Shown: positions 36,101 to 49,113 of the stretch, in pieces
Layout: each line of letters starts with the position of its first letter
How positions within the stretch are numbered: position 1 is the first letter of the stretch
Source: Mycteria americana
Lineage: Eukaryota; Chordata; Aves; Ciconiiformes; Ciconiidae
Assembly (NCBI RefSeq): GCF_035582795.1
Contig: NC_134366.1
Span: 36,295,926 to 36,359,925, forward strand
Direction: 5' to 3'
DNA: 64,000 bases
Translations under genes and position numbers: made by a program
Notes under the pieces: generated by a model
What the model was told of the DNA's origin: nothing
What the model saw: only the letters and a program-made list of their open reading frames with translations
The model's database searches: none

Positions 36101-39100
36101 GGCATCAGGAAATACGTCTGGTTGCCAATAATAGGTCCGTACTGAAATAACCAAGTTATGTTGGACATCTGACAACATATAAGGCTGTCCTATCTATGCT
36201 GAAAAAACAGGGGGCTCTCTCTGACCTTTTCTTCTCTATTTATCTACTTTCAGTTTGGAAAAAATATTGGGTAACATTAAAGATATTAGCAGAGCGTCTC
36301 AATATTAAATACAGTACTGGAGAACAAATAAATAAATGCACACAAGATGCTTCTTGATCACAGCTGCAGTAAACTGGTTCTGGCAGCAAAGAGATTTTCT
36401 CCTACTTAAGTGGTCACTGGACACATTCCATCCTTATGATGATCTACTTTGAGAAGGTTTATTCTTCCAACAATAACATAACAGAAACAGTCACGAACAG
36501 AGGGAGTCCTATAAAGTAACTGAAGAGTACATGAGAACAATATGTGGTGTTTTTTTGTTGTTTTTAAAAATCTGTTAGTGTGTGTGTGGCTGTAATTTAT
36601 AGCTATGCATCCTAGATCATTTACTTAGGAGTCTGTATACATTGCAGTACTTGGTGTACAGGAAGAGGAAATAAATTGCTTTTTACAGCATTCCCACCTC
36701 TGACGCTGGGTCTGTGATGATTCACACAGCCCCGGAGGTCAGCCGGAGGACTCAAGAGCCGAGAAGCCCCAGTGCACGCTGTGCATCTTGCGCGGCCCTG
36801 CTCAGCTCTCACAGACCCTCAGTGTGCACCCATCTCTAGAAAAGATGCCCCAGAGCTATGATGCTGGCTGTTAGCCATCTAAAAATTTTCCTATGGGAGC
36901 AGGACTTCCAAATGGCAATTTAAGCTTCTGACATAGTGCACAGGAGCCAGAAAAATGCTGAGGTCCAGTTCATGATGTTTTCTGGTTTATATTCAAAATA
37001 CTAAATTTTAGCAGGTTTCCTAAGAAAATAACATGGTTTTGATTATACTGCCTGATCATCTGTCTGTGATTCCTTCTGCACCAGTCACTTTTTTTAACCC
37101 CATGGCCAATTTCCAGGCACTTAAATCTCAAAGATGACTATATTCTCATAGCTGTAGTAAGAATTGGCAGCTGGATGAGGAAGGAGACCAAAATTAGTGT
37201 TGCAACTGAAAGAAAGACAGGCAAAACTCAGCTGTTATGAATACTGTTAGCAACTGGCTGGCTGATCAGCACACATGTAAATCTAGTATCTAGAGTAGTT
37301 TGCCAGATTTTTGCCCCATTGGGGTATTACAGAGGGCAAAGGGCACCAATCTATAGGAAACTAAGCTTCATATGCACGTTCTGTGGGTCAAAACCAACTT
37401 GTTTCAAATATCAAAGCAAAATTCTGCCATGTTCAAACATGAAGTTAACTCAGCAACAAGGAGCAATACTATGTTTGTCAGTTCAGCTATAACAAAGAAT
37501 CGAGGCTCCTAACTTCACACTGGATTGCTAACTTGCTGCCAATTTCGTACTTAATTGAAATCAAGGAAATTATCCATGATCCAAGGGCTGTGCTGATGGG
37601 CCCCAAACCTCATCACTCCTAGGATCCTGCCACTGTAGGACCTTCCAGCCTCCCAGAGCTTATGGGGAAAACAGGATCATTGCAGAAGAGCTTCTACAAT
37701 GAAACAGAAACCAGGAACGATCTTTCACTTAAATGAAACTGGAACTAACAATCTTACTAAAATAAGACAATTGTTATAATATTTTTTGCCTTCGTGCCAA
37801 TTTCTAGCAATAATTGTTCACTAACCCATTACTGTATCACTAACTCTACCTCCTATCATGTGACATACTATATTAATTTGCTTGCTCTTTCCTTTGGCAG
37901 AGAATACCATTTCTGCCAAAACACATGTGAAATTTTTCCAAGACATTTCACATATCCTCAGATTATTTTGAAGAAAGTGCTGGCTAGAAATACCAGCTGA
38001 GGAGCTTTGCAACATATTCATTCATCTTCTAATCTTAAACCTAACAAAACTTACTCCATAAGGCTTAAGGTATGGGACAGTCTGAACGTGAATGAACTCA
38101 GACGATTTGAGATGTTTTTCCATTACACACAGCAGACTCAAGAAGCCCAAAGAGCCACTGGCTCCCCCTGTTCCAACTGAAGGAAGTTGACCATGCATCA
38201 CTATACGCAGCCTCCTTTACTTTGCAGGGCAACCACTGCCCCCAAAAAGGCTCCAAAACATTCAAGGCAACCCAGGTCTAAATAAGACTATTCAGACTCA
38301 CCAGTAACTTGAAGCTTGGGCAGACTCCAGAGCACAGCTCTGATGGACTTTCCACAGGAAACACCACTGAACCAGTAGCCACATCTCCTCTAACTTGACA
38401 CAGCTTCTGCTCAGGCACCATCATCTCCAGATGGTGACCTCTTACACAGTTACCATACAAGGCCTGATAAAACTTTTGAAACAGTCAGGCAAGGCTTCCC
38501 CTGTTCAAGGGTAAAACAAGAGAAAGCAAAGAGCAGAAAAGCACTAGATCAAGCCGTCAGCCCTATTGCATTGCTCCTAGAATACCTGCACTGCCTCCTT
38601 CCTGCTTGCTTCAGCTGTGGCCCATTGCCGCCTGAGTGGGTGAAAGCAAGGAAGCAGGTGTTGAGAAGTCCCTTACAATGATAATGAGAAAAGGATGACT
38701 GTAAAAGTTTGCTTGGGTCCCTAAAAGAGGACTGCATCTCTATGCACCTTCTCCTCTCCATGGGCACATAGGCTCCAGTGAGGTTTGTGTCCTGGGTCAT
38801 CAAAGCATTACCCTAAGCATACAAAAAAAGGTATAACTATGCTACTTATTCCCATTCTCTGCTGCCACACTCTCTTCCTGCCTCCCCAGTGTGGCTACCT
38901 GTATTGGCCAAGTTGGAAGCAACCAAAGATTACCTGCTGGTCCTCTGGCTGCCACAAGAGCTTGAGTTAATACAAGAGCAACCTTTGCTTACGATCAGTG
39001 AATTATAGAGATAACAGGCAAGTACTAAGTGGGGTTGCATTTATCCAGGGCACCACAGCTGGCATGGTAGAAGACTGGCTGAGCCGAAGCCATACCACAG

Positions 39101-42100
39101 AACTGCAAGAACACATGAAAACACGCCTGCAATACTGGCGCTTGGCTGCCTGGATGATCGTTATATGGTCATGAAATGCTTCGCACAAAGCAGTGGTAGC
39201 TGGTTACGCCTGCTAAATACTGCTGTGGTACTAACACTAAATGGTTCTATTAGCGAGTTCGTTTTGCCAGTTCTTAATTACAGAGAAACTTGGGAAGATA
39301 TAAACATCAAAGGAACCCTTTTCCCTAACCAGATAAGTCTTTTCTTTATTCCTGTGACATTTTAAAATTCCTCACCCTATTCAGTTTGAAAACCTGCTGT
39401 AGGCTGTTAGGATTTAAATCAATACGTGCTTATTCAGAGACTTTAAAGGTAAATGAAAGGTTACGTAGGCTGGTACAAAACTACTTCAATGGTTGCAGGT
39501 ACATAAGAAATAGAATGAAATACCCTTCTGGTCTCCCAAACTGTCCACTATAATCCCCCAGGCCAGCCATTTTTTAACTGAATGTAAAAGCTCTCCTTAA
39601 AGATTGTGATGTATCTTGAAGCACAGAGCTGCCTGCGCTCAGCATTATCTCTGTAAATTTTTATTGGCAAAAAACTTGTGTCCATCAACTCTTTCTCCAC
39701 ACAACCTTCTGCAAAAGCATTAGAGGACTGACTTAAACACCGAAGGAATCAGGATTCAGAAAGGAACTTAACCAGAGGTCACGACTGGGAAACAGACCCT
39801 TACAGACATTACTACAGCCCTTACAGCCATTGAAATGGCCCTAGACTGAGGCACAGCAAAAGAAAAGGACCCGTCCAACGAGAATGCAATGAGTAGGGAT
39901 GGAGTCTCTTTTAAACTGCCTGCTTACTCTTAGTCTATATTTGCGCTGATTTAAATAGTGAGTAGTTCTCATTTATGTTCTAACCAGACGTAGCTCTTTC
40001 CTGTGTATCAGGGATGCTCGTTTTAAGGAGAAGCCATCTCAAAGCTCTGGATGACCTGGTGGTCCCCACCCAACAGGAAATCACCTTTCTTCTGTTGTAA
40101 ATAACTGGAGACTTTTTTGGTTTATTTAAAAATAATGTCTATTACAAATACATTATAAGACAGAGTTCTGCGTAATCTGAAAACACATGAAAAGCATTCA
40201 AATACTGTAGGAATGAAAACTGTAAGACATGTTGTAGATAAATAAAAGACAGAGTTTGCATGTCTCTCTGCTTTCAGTACAGAGTTGTGATGAAGAGGCA
40301 GGTTCTGTAATTTGAGCAAAAATTTCACGATTGTATTTTCTGCAGCTTTTCACTCCTGTCTGCATGAACACACCGTCTTGAAGCTTTCCAACAAATGTCA
40401 CCTGATGTCCAAAGCATGTGACTATGGAGCAGTGTAAACATCCTCCCTGTGCCTTTCAAGATACTCAAACAGTGCCTTTAAGCCTTGCTACATTTGACTT
40501 CAAAAATTTCATAAAGCAGTTTGTTCCTTACTTGTTTTATTTATAGTTGCTGTAATTCTAAGAGCCTTGAAGACCTGACACTGAAATACTTTGTGTTTTT
40601 CATGCAGTTTTCCACTGAATTTAGATAGCCAGAAACATTTTTAGCTGCTTAAGCAGAGGAGCAGTTGTCAGTGTAGTGCCCATCCTGGGGAGAGACTGTA
40701 TTAGCTCCTGGGAAGACCGTGCTGGGTTATCCAGAGGGAAGGGGAGCTGGTTTGTGACCTTGTGGTGGGCTGCTCCACCAAACCAAAACGTCATCTTTGA
40801 TCACTTTCTCTCTGAGCCTTCCCCATTTCATATGAATTAAAGAAATAAACCAAAGTTGCCTTCAAACATTTTCGGTCACTGTGAGCACGAGTCCTTAACA
40901 GGGTATTAGAGGTGCTGGGGGGCTGTACGGGGTCAGGAACACGCTGCCATTCCTCAGCGCAGCGGGCAGAGCTGATGGTGGTTAATGATAATTACATATA
41001 CGGCTGCATGGTATTTTTACGTATTGTTCTGCTTGCAGCCCTCATTTTGCTTGAAGTATAACCAACCCTCCCTCCTCTTGATTTTCCTCCCTTACTTGTA
41101 GAAAGCAAAGTTATTTACCCAAAGTGCAGCGCGGCAGCAGAGTCTTCTTCTAGGACACTCAAACATTTATGCGTCTTTTTCCCAGCTGCAGAAGATGTTT
41201 TGAACACCCCACCTCATCGTGCTTTCCCTCTCACTGTTTGGACGGCTGAGATGGAGAGGGTGATGAAGAACCCTGTCTTACAGACTCTCTGCAAAGCACG
41301 CCCAGACAGTAGTGATGTTTTGCACATTTTCTTTCTGAAAAACCTCTCTACCTTCTCTCCTCCGTCACATGGCCCTGTGCATTTACTAGGAAGCTTTTTG
41401 TCTTCCTTCAGTTAGACAGGGAGATATGCATCGCAAGTCACTTTTGTGCTGAGTGTTAAGGCACAAGCAAAAAATTAAAGCAAACAAACTGATCTCGCTG
41501 TTCTGATGGTTCAGCTGTGGTTTAACGAGACAATTTTGAGACGGCTTACAGTTAAAGACATCTACCAGAACCCAGAGCTGGATTTCTTCTGAGGTATTGG
41601 TAAAAACCGTACCCATGCAAAATACTGATCCAAAAAGTGGCGGCTGCTGCCAGCGCTCCAGACCAGTGACACGGTGCCTCAGCGATGCTATTTACTCTTC
41701 TCACCCTGCTGCCAAGCGGCAACATCGCTGCAGCTAACAGCATCAGACGGTGTTCTCACCGTGAGGTTCATTTGCTCATTTTCACTGATTGGTGACCTCC
41801 AGCTGAGTTTTACTACTCAGTAGATTACTTCTGCCTAAAAATGTAAACATTTGTATGTGCCAAGTAAAAGTATAGGGGCAACAAGTAAAGGGGAAGGGAA
41901 CATAAATGCATATCTGGGTGAAATCCAGTAATTCAGCGACCAAAACAGGTAAGCAGCTTCATCAAGTTTGCTCCCTGCTTCAGACTTTTGAATTTCATCC
42001 TAGACAACAAACACCATGACAAGGTAAAGAAGCTCTGACTTCCCATTATATTCTAAATAAAATAAATATAGCCGTTTGGGCTGTATACTACATTGCTTTA

Positions 42101-43535
42101 CATTTGTCAACATCTTGATTAAACTTCTTGATTTGGATAAAATTCAAATACACGCAAATGTATTATTAATTAATTAGTCTGTCCTCAGCACCCATCCGAT
42201 GTAGTTTTTATTTGTTATCAGAACACCTACAGAAGTTGAACTGTTAAGAAAATTGCTCAGTGAAGAATGATTTACAACTTGAGTTTCCTTGGTGTCTCTG
42301 TCTTAGCAAACGCTGATTTTTCTTATGTTTTTATTTTTCATTCTACAAAGCACTATTCGATAACCGGTTTTTCTTGCCCGAAGTTCTTTTGTATTGTGTA
42401 ATAATAGAAGAACTAGGTACTTGGAAATGTAGCAAACAATTGGTAACTCGGAGATCAAATGATCTCTATTTTCTTTTTATCGTTTTGTTCTTATTTCATA
42501 AAAACGTAATTTTTTGCCTTCATCTGAACACCACTCACCACAACTGCAGCATGAAAAATCAATGTAAATTTATAGAGGTCTGAATGTAAAATCCATTTTC
42601 CCCCTCTTGACTTACGCTTCTCCTTTCTTTATTTTCTTTTCTTCAGGACTATTCCATTTTTTAATACTTTGATATCAGACACTTACGGTACAGGATTAAA
42701 ATCAGACTATTCAAATTGGATGTAATGTCCTTTACTGAGAAGAACTGCAACTATCTTACATTGCATCTGAATTATTTTTTATAACTGTCCAACTTCTTTC
42801 CACGTGCAGCAGAACTGAACCATTTGCAGTGAAAATGTAACCCCTTGTGTTAGGCACAGAAGAGCTTTCTCTTCCTTCCAGCCCACTGGTGAACAGCAGT
42901 GCTCCGAGCAACCAGCTGCAAGTAAGCAGCATGGCTCAGGGAAGATTTGTCAAGCTATTTTGATTTTTTAGGAGAGACAATTTAAACTATAGATCTAAGA
43001 ACCAGATTCTTCTGTTACATGATGCACGCCCATTCTCTGTAATGATTCTTATCAAGTCATATAGTTATTTCCCGTGCAGAGCTCATAGCTCTGGTGATCA
43101 GTGCATTACACATGCTAGACAGAGAGATTTTTACCCTTAGTATTTCACTTAAGCCAGGGATTGCAAGTAGGCTGCTGTATTAAATCAATTTCTTGGTTTT
43201 CATACAGTAACACAATAAAGTCATGCTAAGTTTTCCAGTACTGGCAAAGAAAGTTGAAATAAAATATCCATATTTCAATGCAGATTTAAAACAGAATCAG
43301 TGCAAATTTACTGCTCCTATCACAGAGAATATAAATAAAGGATACTGGTGTTTAAGACAAACTCAGAAGACTAACTCATATATATTTAATATATGTAATG
43401 ATAGATTTCCCTGCCCACATGTGATCAGAACTGTTAAAGATTATTATGTAATGCATTTGGGAACAGGGCATTAAAAATAGACTTTTCTCCCAGTGAAAGA
43501 AAAACAGCAGTTCCTGTTGAAGTTTTTGCAAGCAG
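33151..43535. other. Intergenic, no gene recognised
   Basis: About 10 kb without a supported gene. It contains a (GT)9 microsatellite at 34262-34279, a locally GC-richer part near 34900-35760 and short open frames without similarity. Regulatory elements of the flanking genes may lie here but none can be called from one sequence. Confidence 0.65.
34262..34279. repeat. (GT)9 microsatellite
   Basis: Nine perfect GT dinucleotides in the interval between NUP42 and GPNMB. Confidence 0.9.
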
Positions 43536-43539
43536 GAGC

Positions 43540-43800
43540 CCCTCCAGCCGTGCGTCGGAGGGCTGGGGCAGTAACCCGTGCTGATCCGGGGGCTGCACGG
43601 CTGCGGTACCAGCCTGGACTTCCTCCCCTCCCCTGCCAGCGCCGTACCGCGACATCAGGGCCTGATCCTGCCTCCTGCTGCTCTGCAGCAGCCGCAGTCA
43701 CGTCGACGTGGTGATGCACGCGTGCATGTGGGAACGGGCAAGTTACGGCACAACCAGACTGCTCCTCCTGTGCCTCGCCAGTTAACCCATGGTCCCAGCG
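43540..43800. promoter_or_regulatory. Orphan CpG-rich patch with palindromes
   Basis: About 260 bp with roughly twenty CpG dinucleotides in an otherwise AT-rich interval. It contains a hairpin (CTGCTGC, loop TCT, GCAGCAG) at 43675-43691, a 12-bp palindrome CACGTCGACGTG at 43699-43710 and a 14-bp palindrome ATGCACGCGTGCAT at 43714-43727. No gene start is visible beside it. It could be an unannotated promoter, an enhancer-like CpG patch, or unrelated GC-rich DNA. Confidence 0.45.
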
Positions 43801-46800
43801 AGCCGTGACCACTCCCAGCAAGTGGCAGCAGGTAAACTTGGAAAAACCCAACCCAAACCAAAACCCCTATGACCTTTTTCCTTCTATTTCCCTCCAGGCC
43901 CCCAAATCAGTCCTCCTCAATGCCTTCAGCCACAGAAGGAGGATCCCGGTGGATTTAAGTTCTAGGGTGACAGCCACACATCACTAGGACCACAACAGCT
44001 CCATTTGCTCAGAGTCTGCCTTCCTTTTACGCCATAAATGTTACTATCTAAACTGGGCTTCTAGACAGAAAGCTGGTTGCTATATAATATATTAATCTTT
44101 TTTCTCCCCTCTCCATTGCCTGTACATTCACTGCTGGGTCTAGCCTCTAAGGAAGAGGTTACTGTCTGAATTAATGCCATGAGTCAGTGGGAATACAGTC
44201 CAAAAAATGCAAAATTTTGCCCATATTCTTGCTGTTAACACATTAAAGGGTATGTTATGCTAAAGTTCAGCTGCCAGCATTTTCATTTATTCTGACTCCT
44301 ATTTCAGGGAAGTGCTGAGGTTATTTCTTGAGCAGTCAAGGCAATCTCACTGGACCATAAAAAACCTGAGCTGCTGTGCTGAACTCTTATCCCCAGCCCA
44401 CAGTAAGTGAAACATACCATATACAGGGAATAAGGTACCACTGAGTCCATTCAGTTTCTGTTGTTTCTTAGAAAAGCTTTAAAGGAGCAGACTTTGGCTG
44501 TGAGACTGCTTCTCCTTCAGTGTCCTCCCACCAAAATGACTACACAGCAGATGTTAAATATATTCTCTCTGATACGTCACCTTTTTGATTGGGTTTTGCT
44601 GGTTCGATTGTTCCTGGACTACTTTTTTTGAAGATTTTTTTTTTCTCTTTTTCCTAGCCAAAATATCAATGAATGTCTTTAGAGAAAACAGAACTTTTCA
44701 GCAATAATTTGGTTGCGCTCTCTTGAGCTGAATTGATACAAAATCTATCTTTTAAAACCTCTCTGAGCAACAGGGAGGCCTGAATGGATTTCATTATAAT
44801 ATGATGTAAAACACGGATCTCACACAGTCATAATCATGCACTTTCACAGCAATGATCTGCTCTCCTGATTGGAAGAGGACTGTGCCTTGATGAATCATTG
44901 TGAATATAAACCATGTAACTAACAGTTCATTAAATCAGTATGAGAAAAGTAGCACAGTAAAACCAATGTCCAGACTGTAAATGAATGGTGGCAGCTTCAA
45001 AACTGAAAGTGGGTCACCTGAGGTGCACACAGAGCGAGCCAGAAGCTTACAGAGGCCTTTAGAAGGCCATGGGCTACGGCAGCAGAGCACTGGGACTACC
45101 AGGATAGCTATACCTCCTCCTTGCACTGACACCATAGTTAAAAAAAAATACCCTGCCTAGAGACATTGAATAAACTTGCTTTGTTTACACACCTTTAAAA
45201 AAAGATGCGTGGTGCGGGCTGGAGGGTCGGTATCTGTTATCGTGCTTTGTCTTCAGCTGCTGGTCATCTGCAGCAATCGGCGAGGACTCCCATGGCCAGG
45301 GAAGCCAAGTCCACCTGTGGGGGATGAGTGGACTGGGGTGCTCTGTGGGTCTGTATCTCAAGGCTGAGCTCTCGTGAGGATTTGCTGATGTCAAAGCGCT
45401 GCAGACCATTTCTTGGGTTCTCCTACCTTCCCCACAAGCTGCTTTCATGAGGCGTTTTGGGGTACTCCGTCACACGCAGGGCTGTGACTGAGCAGTGAGT
45501 TTAGCGTTCGTCAGCAGGGACCAACACGGAGACACCCCTAAAAAGGCAGAGAGCTGGCGTGCTCATTCGAGCCTTCCCTCTAGAGGAAATCAGGCCAAAA
45601 ATGACTTTTATCACAAAAAAAATCTCCAGAATTCTATGCTGTGGTCAAGTGCCAAGTTTGGAAAACATCAACCCCAACACAGGAATTTGGACAAAAGTAT
45701 GACTGCAGGGAAATACCTTCCCATAACAAATGGTAAAATGCATAACTTTAGCTACCACAAAAGCAAAAAAATGAAGACGCTGGAATTACTAAAAGCCTGT
45801 TTGTCCAGTGGCAAGGGTTAATTCATTTTTCAGTGATAAACTGAGCTGGATGGTGCCATAAACTGATCAGGAGATTTTGCAGAGCTTTTTTTTTTCCCCC
45901 GTACAACAAGAAAGACTGCAGACTGCTAACGTAGCTTTGTTTACACGTTTGGTTCAGTCAGCTGACGGCCACTGCCCCATGTGAAGCAAGACACAGACGA
46001 TTTCTTCCCAGAAAGGGAATTTGCCCAGCCTTTAGCAGAGTTCCCTCGAGAGACCACTGCTAATGGCAGACAGCATTTACCTAAAAGTACCTGGTTGCTA
46101 AAACAAGATTGCCTCATTTTCCTTTGCTGGCTTGGCCGAAAGTCAAGTTCATTCTTCAAAGCCCTTTTTTTTTTTTTTTTTAAAGTTCCTGTGAGCAGTG
46201 ATTAACAATTCCTGTACTCGTGTTGCGGCGATGGCGGTGTGATAGCGGTGCGAGCGTGCCAGCTCTGTCACGGTCTAGACATGCAGGTACACCTGATGCG
46301 CTCACGCCCTGTCATCTGACAGGCCTCGGGTAGCAGAGACGTAGAGCTCCTCAATGACTTTTAAGAACTGAGGCACTAAAGCTGTGAAGTACCAAGCACT
46401 TCCTACCCACCCACTTTGTCAGACTAAGCCCTAAATCTGTGTGTTTCTTTGCTAGGACAATATTTAGGATATATTTTAAATCTTTTCTCCTTTACAGCTG
46501 CACAATCCAGTTTAGTTGTTTTAAACGCAAAGCTGTTTCTCAGAGACCAAGAATAATAATGTAAAAACTATAAAGTTAAGATCTGGTGATGATCAGCCAG
46601 TTTCAAGCAACTCTTCAGTGTTTCAGCTGGACTCATTTTCAGACATAGTCAGCTATGGCTGGGACACTTGGAGAAGTCAGCTCCGTTTTCAGATGGTTCC
46701 TTCAGTCTTCACTTCTCATACTTTTCCTTGGCTTTTTTATTCTTCTCTTCACTCCTTTTACATCTCTGTTCCTCCTAGCTCTTTCTCCCCTTCTTATACG

Positions 46801-48800
46801 GTTTTCTCCTCGTCTCTTTTCTTGCTAATGCTGCCGGCTGCAGCCACAGCACAAGCGGATCCAAACATTTTCTGTGTCAGCCCTCCAGGAATGTGTAGTC
46901 TAAGGCCCAAGAGCTGAGGAGGGAGAACGCGAAGGACCAGAGCGTCACAGCACGGCCACCTTTTAGTCATTACCCCAGCCGTGGTGGGTTTGGATTCCTC
47001 TAACCGCAGGCCTGATCCTCAGTGCCCCTGAAGTCTATTTACAACGTGTTTAATAATTTCCACCAGCTGGCCCTTATTGAGAGTGTCACTCAATATTTAT
47101 GTAACAATTTCATGTATCAAATAACATGGCAAAAAACTCTGTCCTAACCAACTTTATTGTTTTTAGGCTGATAAATTTTTGTTTTTAATTAACAGGCATT
47201 TGTTGTCAGCAGTTTTCCTCTGGAGGTTCTCAAAACCCCATTGGGAACAAGCGTTCAAACCTCCTTTCTCCCCAGCAGACTTTGGATCAGGCCCCCAGTG
47301 CTGAAACACAGTGTTTGAAGGTCACTTTTCACTTCTAGGATCAACAACCTGGAAACAAAGGAGTACAATTAAAGTTAATGTCCCACATAGTTTAAAAAAA
47401 TAATTGTGAATGCCTTCAAAACCTAACGTTTCCACTGGGAACGTAGTTGATTTAATAACAACAAAAAAGCAACAATCACATGAGGACGCTGCAGTCATAT
47501 GATTTTTTTGCATAGTCAGTCACAGCTTTGACTTTGATTTATGCTCCCTCTCCTTTCTGCCAGATAATGAGGGCTTAGTTTAAACAAGTCTGGTATCCCT
47601 AAGGCTATTGCCTTCACCCTTCTCCTTGGCTGGCTGTAGGAGGGAGGGTTGGCTCCAGCCAGGAGGGTGCTGAAGCATGGAGTCTACATATGCAAGATGC
47701 ACAGGACTGGACATCAGAGCCTGCGTTACTGAGAGAAATGCTGTCTGGGGCGCTCCGGGTAGCGACAATAACTTACATGGCTAATAGAAAATGCTAGAAA
47801 AATGGAAGAAACTTAGAACAAATTAAAAATAGTAAGTAGTCACAGTTCTAAATCTCCTTCCTGTTGAAAGTGCCTTGGACTTACGACTTCCACCTGGCCT
47901 GCCCAAAATAAAAACGGTTTAGTGTTGCCCAGCTTACTGATTTCTGGCTAGCCAGTGTCTCACTTGCCAGCGCTATACTTTGGGATCACTAAAACCACTA
48001 CTGAACTCCTATTTTGAGGACCATACTTGCTTCTATGCCACATAGTCTCACCAAAGCTTGTTCTTTCCTGCAAATAAAAGCAAGAAACTTCACAAGGTTG
48101 CCAGGGCTGCAACGAAATTCAGTTGCTGCACTGCCTGCAGAAGAACACCTGGGCTGGTGAAGCATGTTGAACCTGAATTTGAACCACTAAGTGCAGTGTT
48201 TGCCAATCTGCCTCTGTTACCCTACTCCTCTTGAGCCATTGGTTATACCTCATTATTAGGTTGGGCAGCAAAGTCTGTTTTTCCTTTATCTCTGGATACC
48301 ATGAAGTATATACAATGAAGTACTTGTCTGTGTGTAGGTCATGGCAACTTGTGAGCTAGATATTGACTGGCCGTCACTACATATGGTCTGTGATCACACC
48401 TCTAACCATGGGCACATCGTATTGTGCAACCGTGGTCGGATGGTACACGCATGTGCCTACTAAATGTTTAAATAACGTTTTCCCTAACAATCAACTCTGA
48501 TCAGGAGCCAAGTCCAGGGATGTGTTAGAATTGGCCAGTCTCCATTTAGTTTACAGTTGTTGCCCAGCATGTGGGGAGAGACACATGGTTAAGTAGCGAT
48601 GGGTCCATCAATACAGTGCCTGTTGCAGTAACACTTGCAAATCAGGCTGGGGCAAGAGTTAATTTGGATTTCTGGAAATAAACGTTCCTAATTTAAAAAC
48701 AAATTAAGCAAAAAAATTGATCATAGTGCAAAACTAGTATAAAAATGCCTGCGAGGTAAATGGTGTGGCTCTAAACAGGTCTCTCAGAAATCCCAGGGAA
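43801..48800. other. Intergenic, upstream of GPNMB, no gene recognised
   Basis: Mixed AT-rich sequence with no supported coding exon, ending at the GPNMB promoter. Small GC-richer parts occur near 45200-45560 and 46220-46330. I see no clear repeat. Confidence 0.6.
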
Positions 48801-48818
48801 TGCTGAAAGCAAAGGGAG

Positions 48819-48900
48819 TGAGTCATAAGCACATGAGCTGAAAGAAGCTGAAGACAAAATCATGCATCTCTGCTTAATTCCATCACATGATGAGTCCTGG
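48819..48900 (+). promoter_or_regulatory. GPNMB: GPNMB proximal promoter motifs: TRE and M-box-like E-boxes
   Basis: TGAGTCA (AP-1/Maf half-site) lies at 48819-48825. CACATG lies at 48830-48835. TCACATGA, the reverse complement of the M-box TCATGTGA, lies at 48883-48890, followed directly by TGAGTC. All are within 230 bp upstream of the GPNMB ATG. MITF/TFE factors bind M-boxes and GPNMB (quail QNR-71) is a known MITF target, so these are good candidates for pigment-cell control. The transcription start is not fixed. Confidence 0.6.
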
Positions 48901-49043
48901 GGCCCTTCATTTAATCGGAGAGCAGAGCAGCGGAGAAACTTCATTCTCACTTCTCAGTGGGGACCGGAGGAGTTACCGAGTGCAGGCACTGGGCACCCTC
49001 TGCTCCTCTGCGCGCGCTGAGCCGACACGGGGTCTCCGGCACC

Positions 49044-49113
49044 ATGAGCGGTGTTCGCCGCCACCTCGGATTCCTGCTCCTGGCCGAAGCGGTGCTGTGT
49101 GCTGCCGCCACAC
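49044..49113 (+). CDS. GPNMB: GPNMB exon 1: signal peptide
   Basis: Starts in the context GCACCATGA and reads MSGVRRHLGFLLLAEAVLCA to AAT plus one base of Arg, before the donor GTGAGT. Two Arg before a hydrophobic core and small residues at the end are typical of a cleaved signal peptide. The following ORF text is intron read-through. Confidence 0.92.

Noticed and set aside
43471-43851. 126-codon minus-strand open frame in the CpG-rich patch
   Set aside because: Explained by GC-rich composition; several frames are open at once and none is recognised.
44601-44627. tRNA B-box-like GGTTCGATTG
   Set aside because: No A box or cloverleaf can be built around it.
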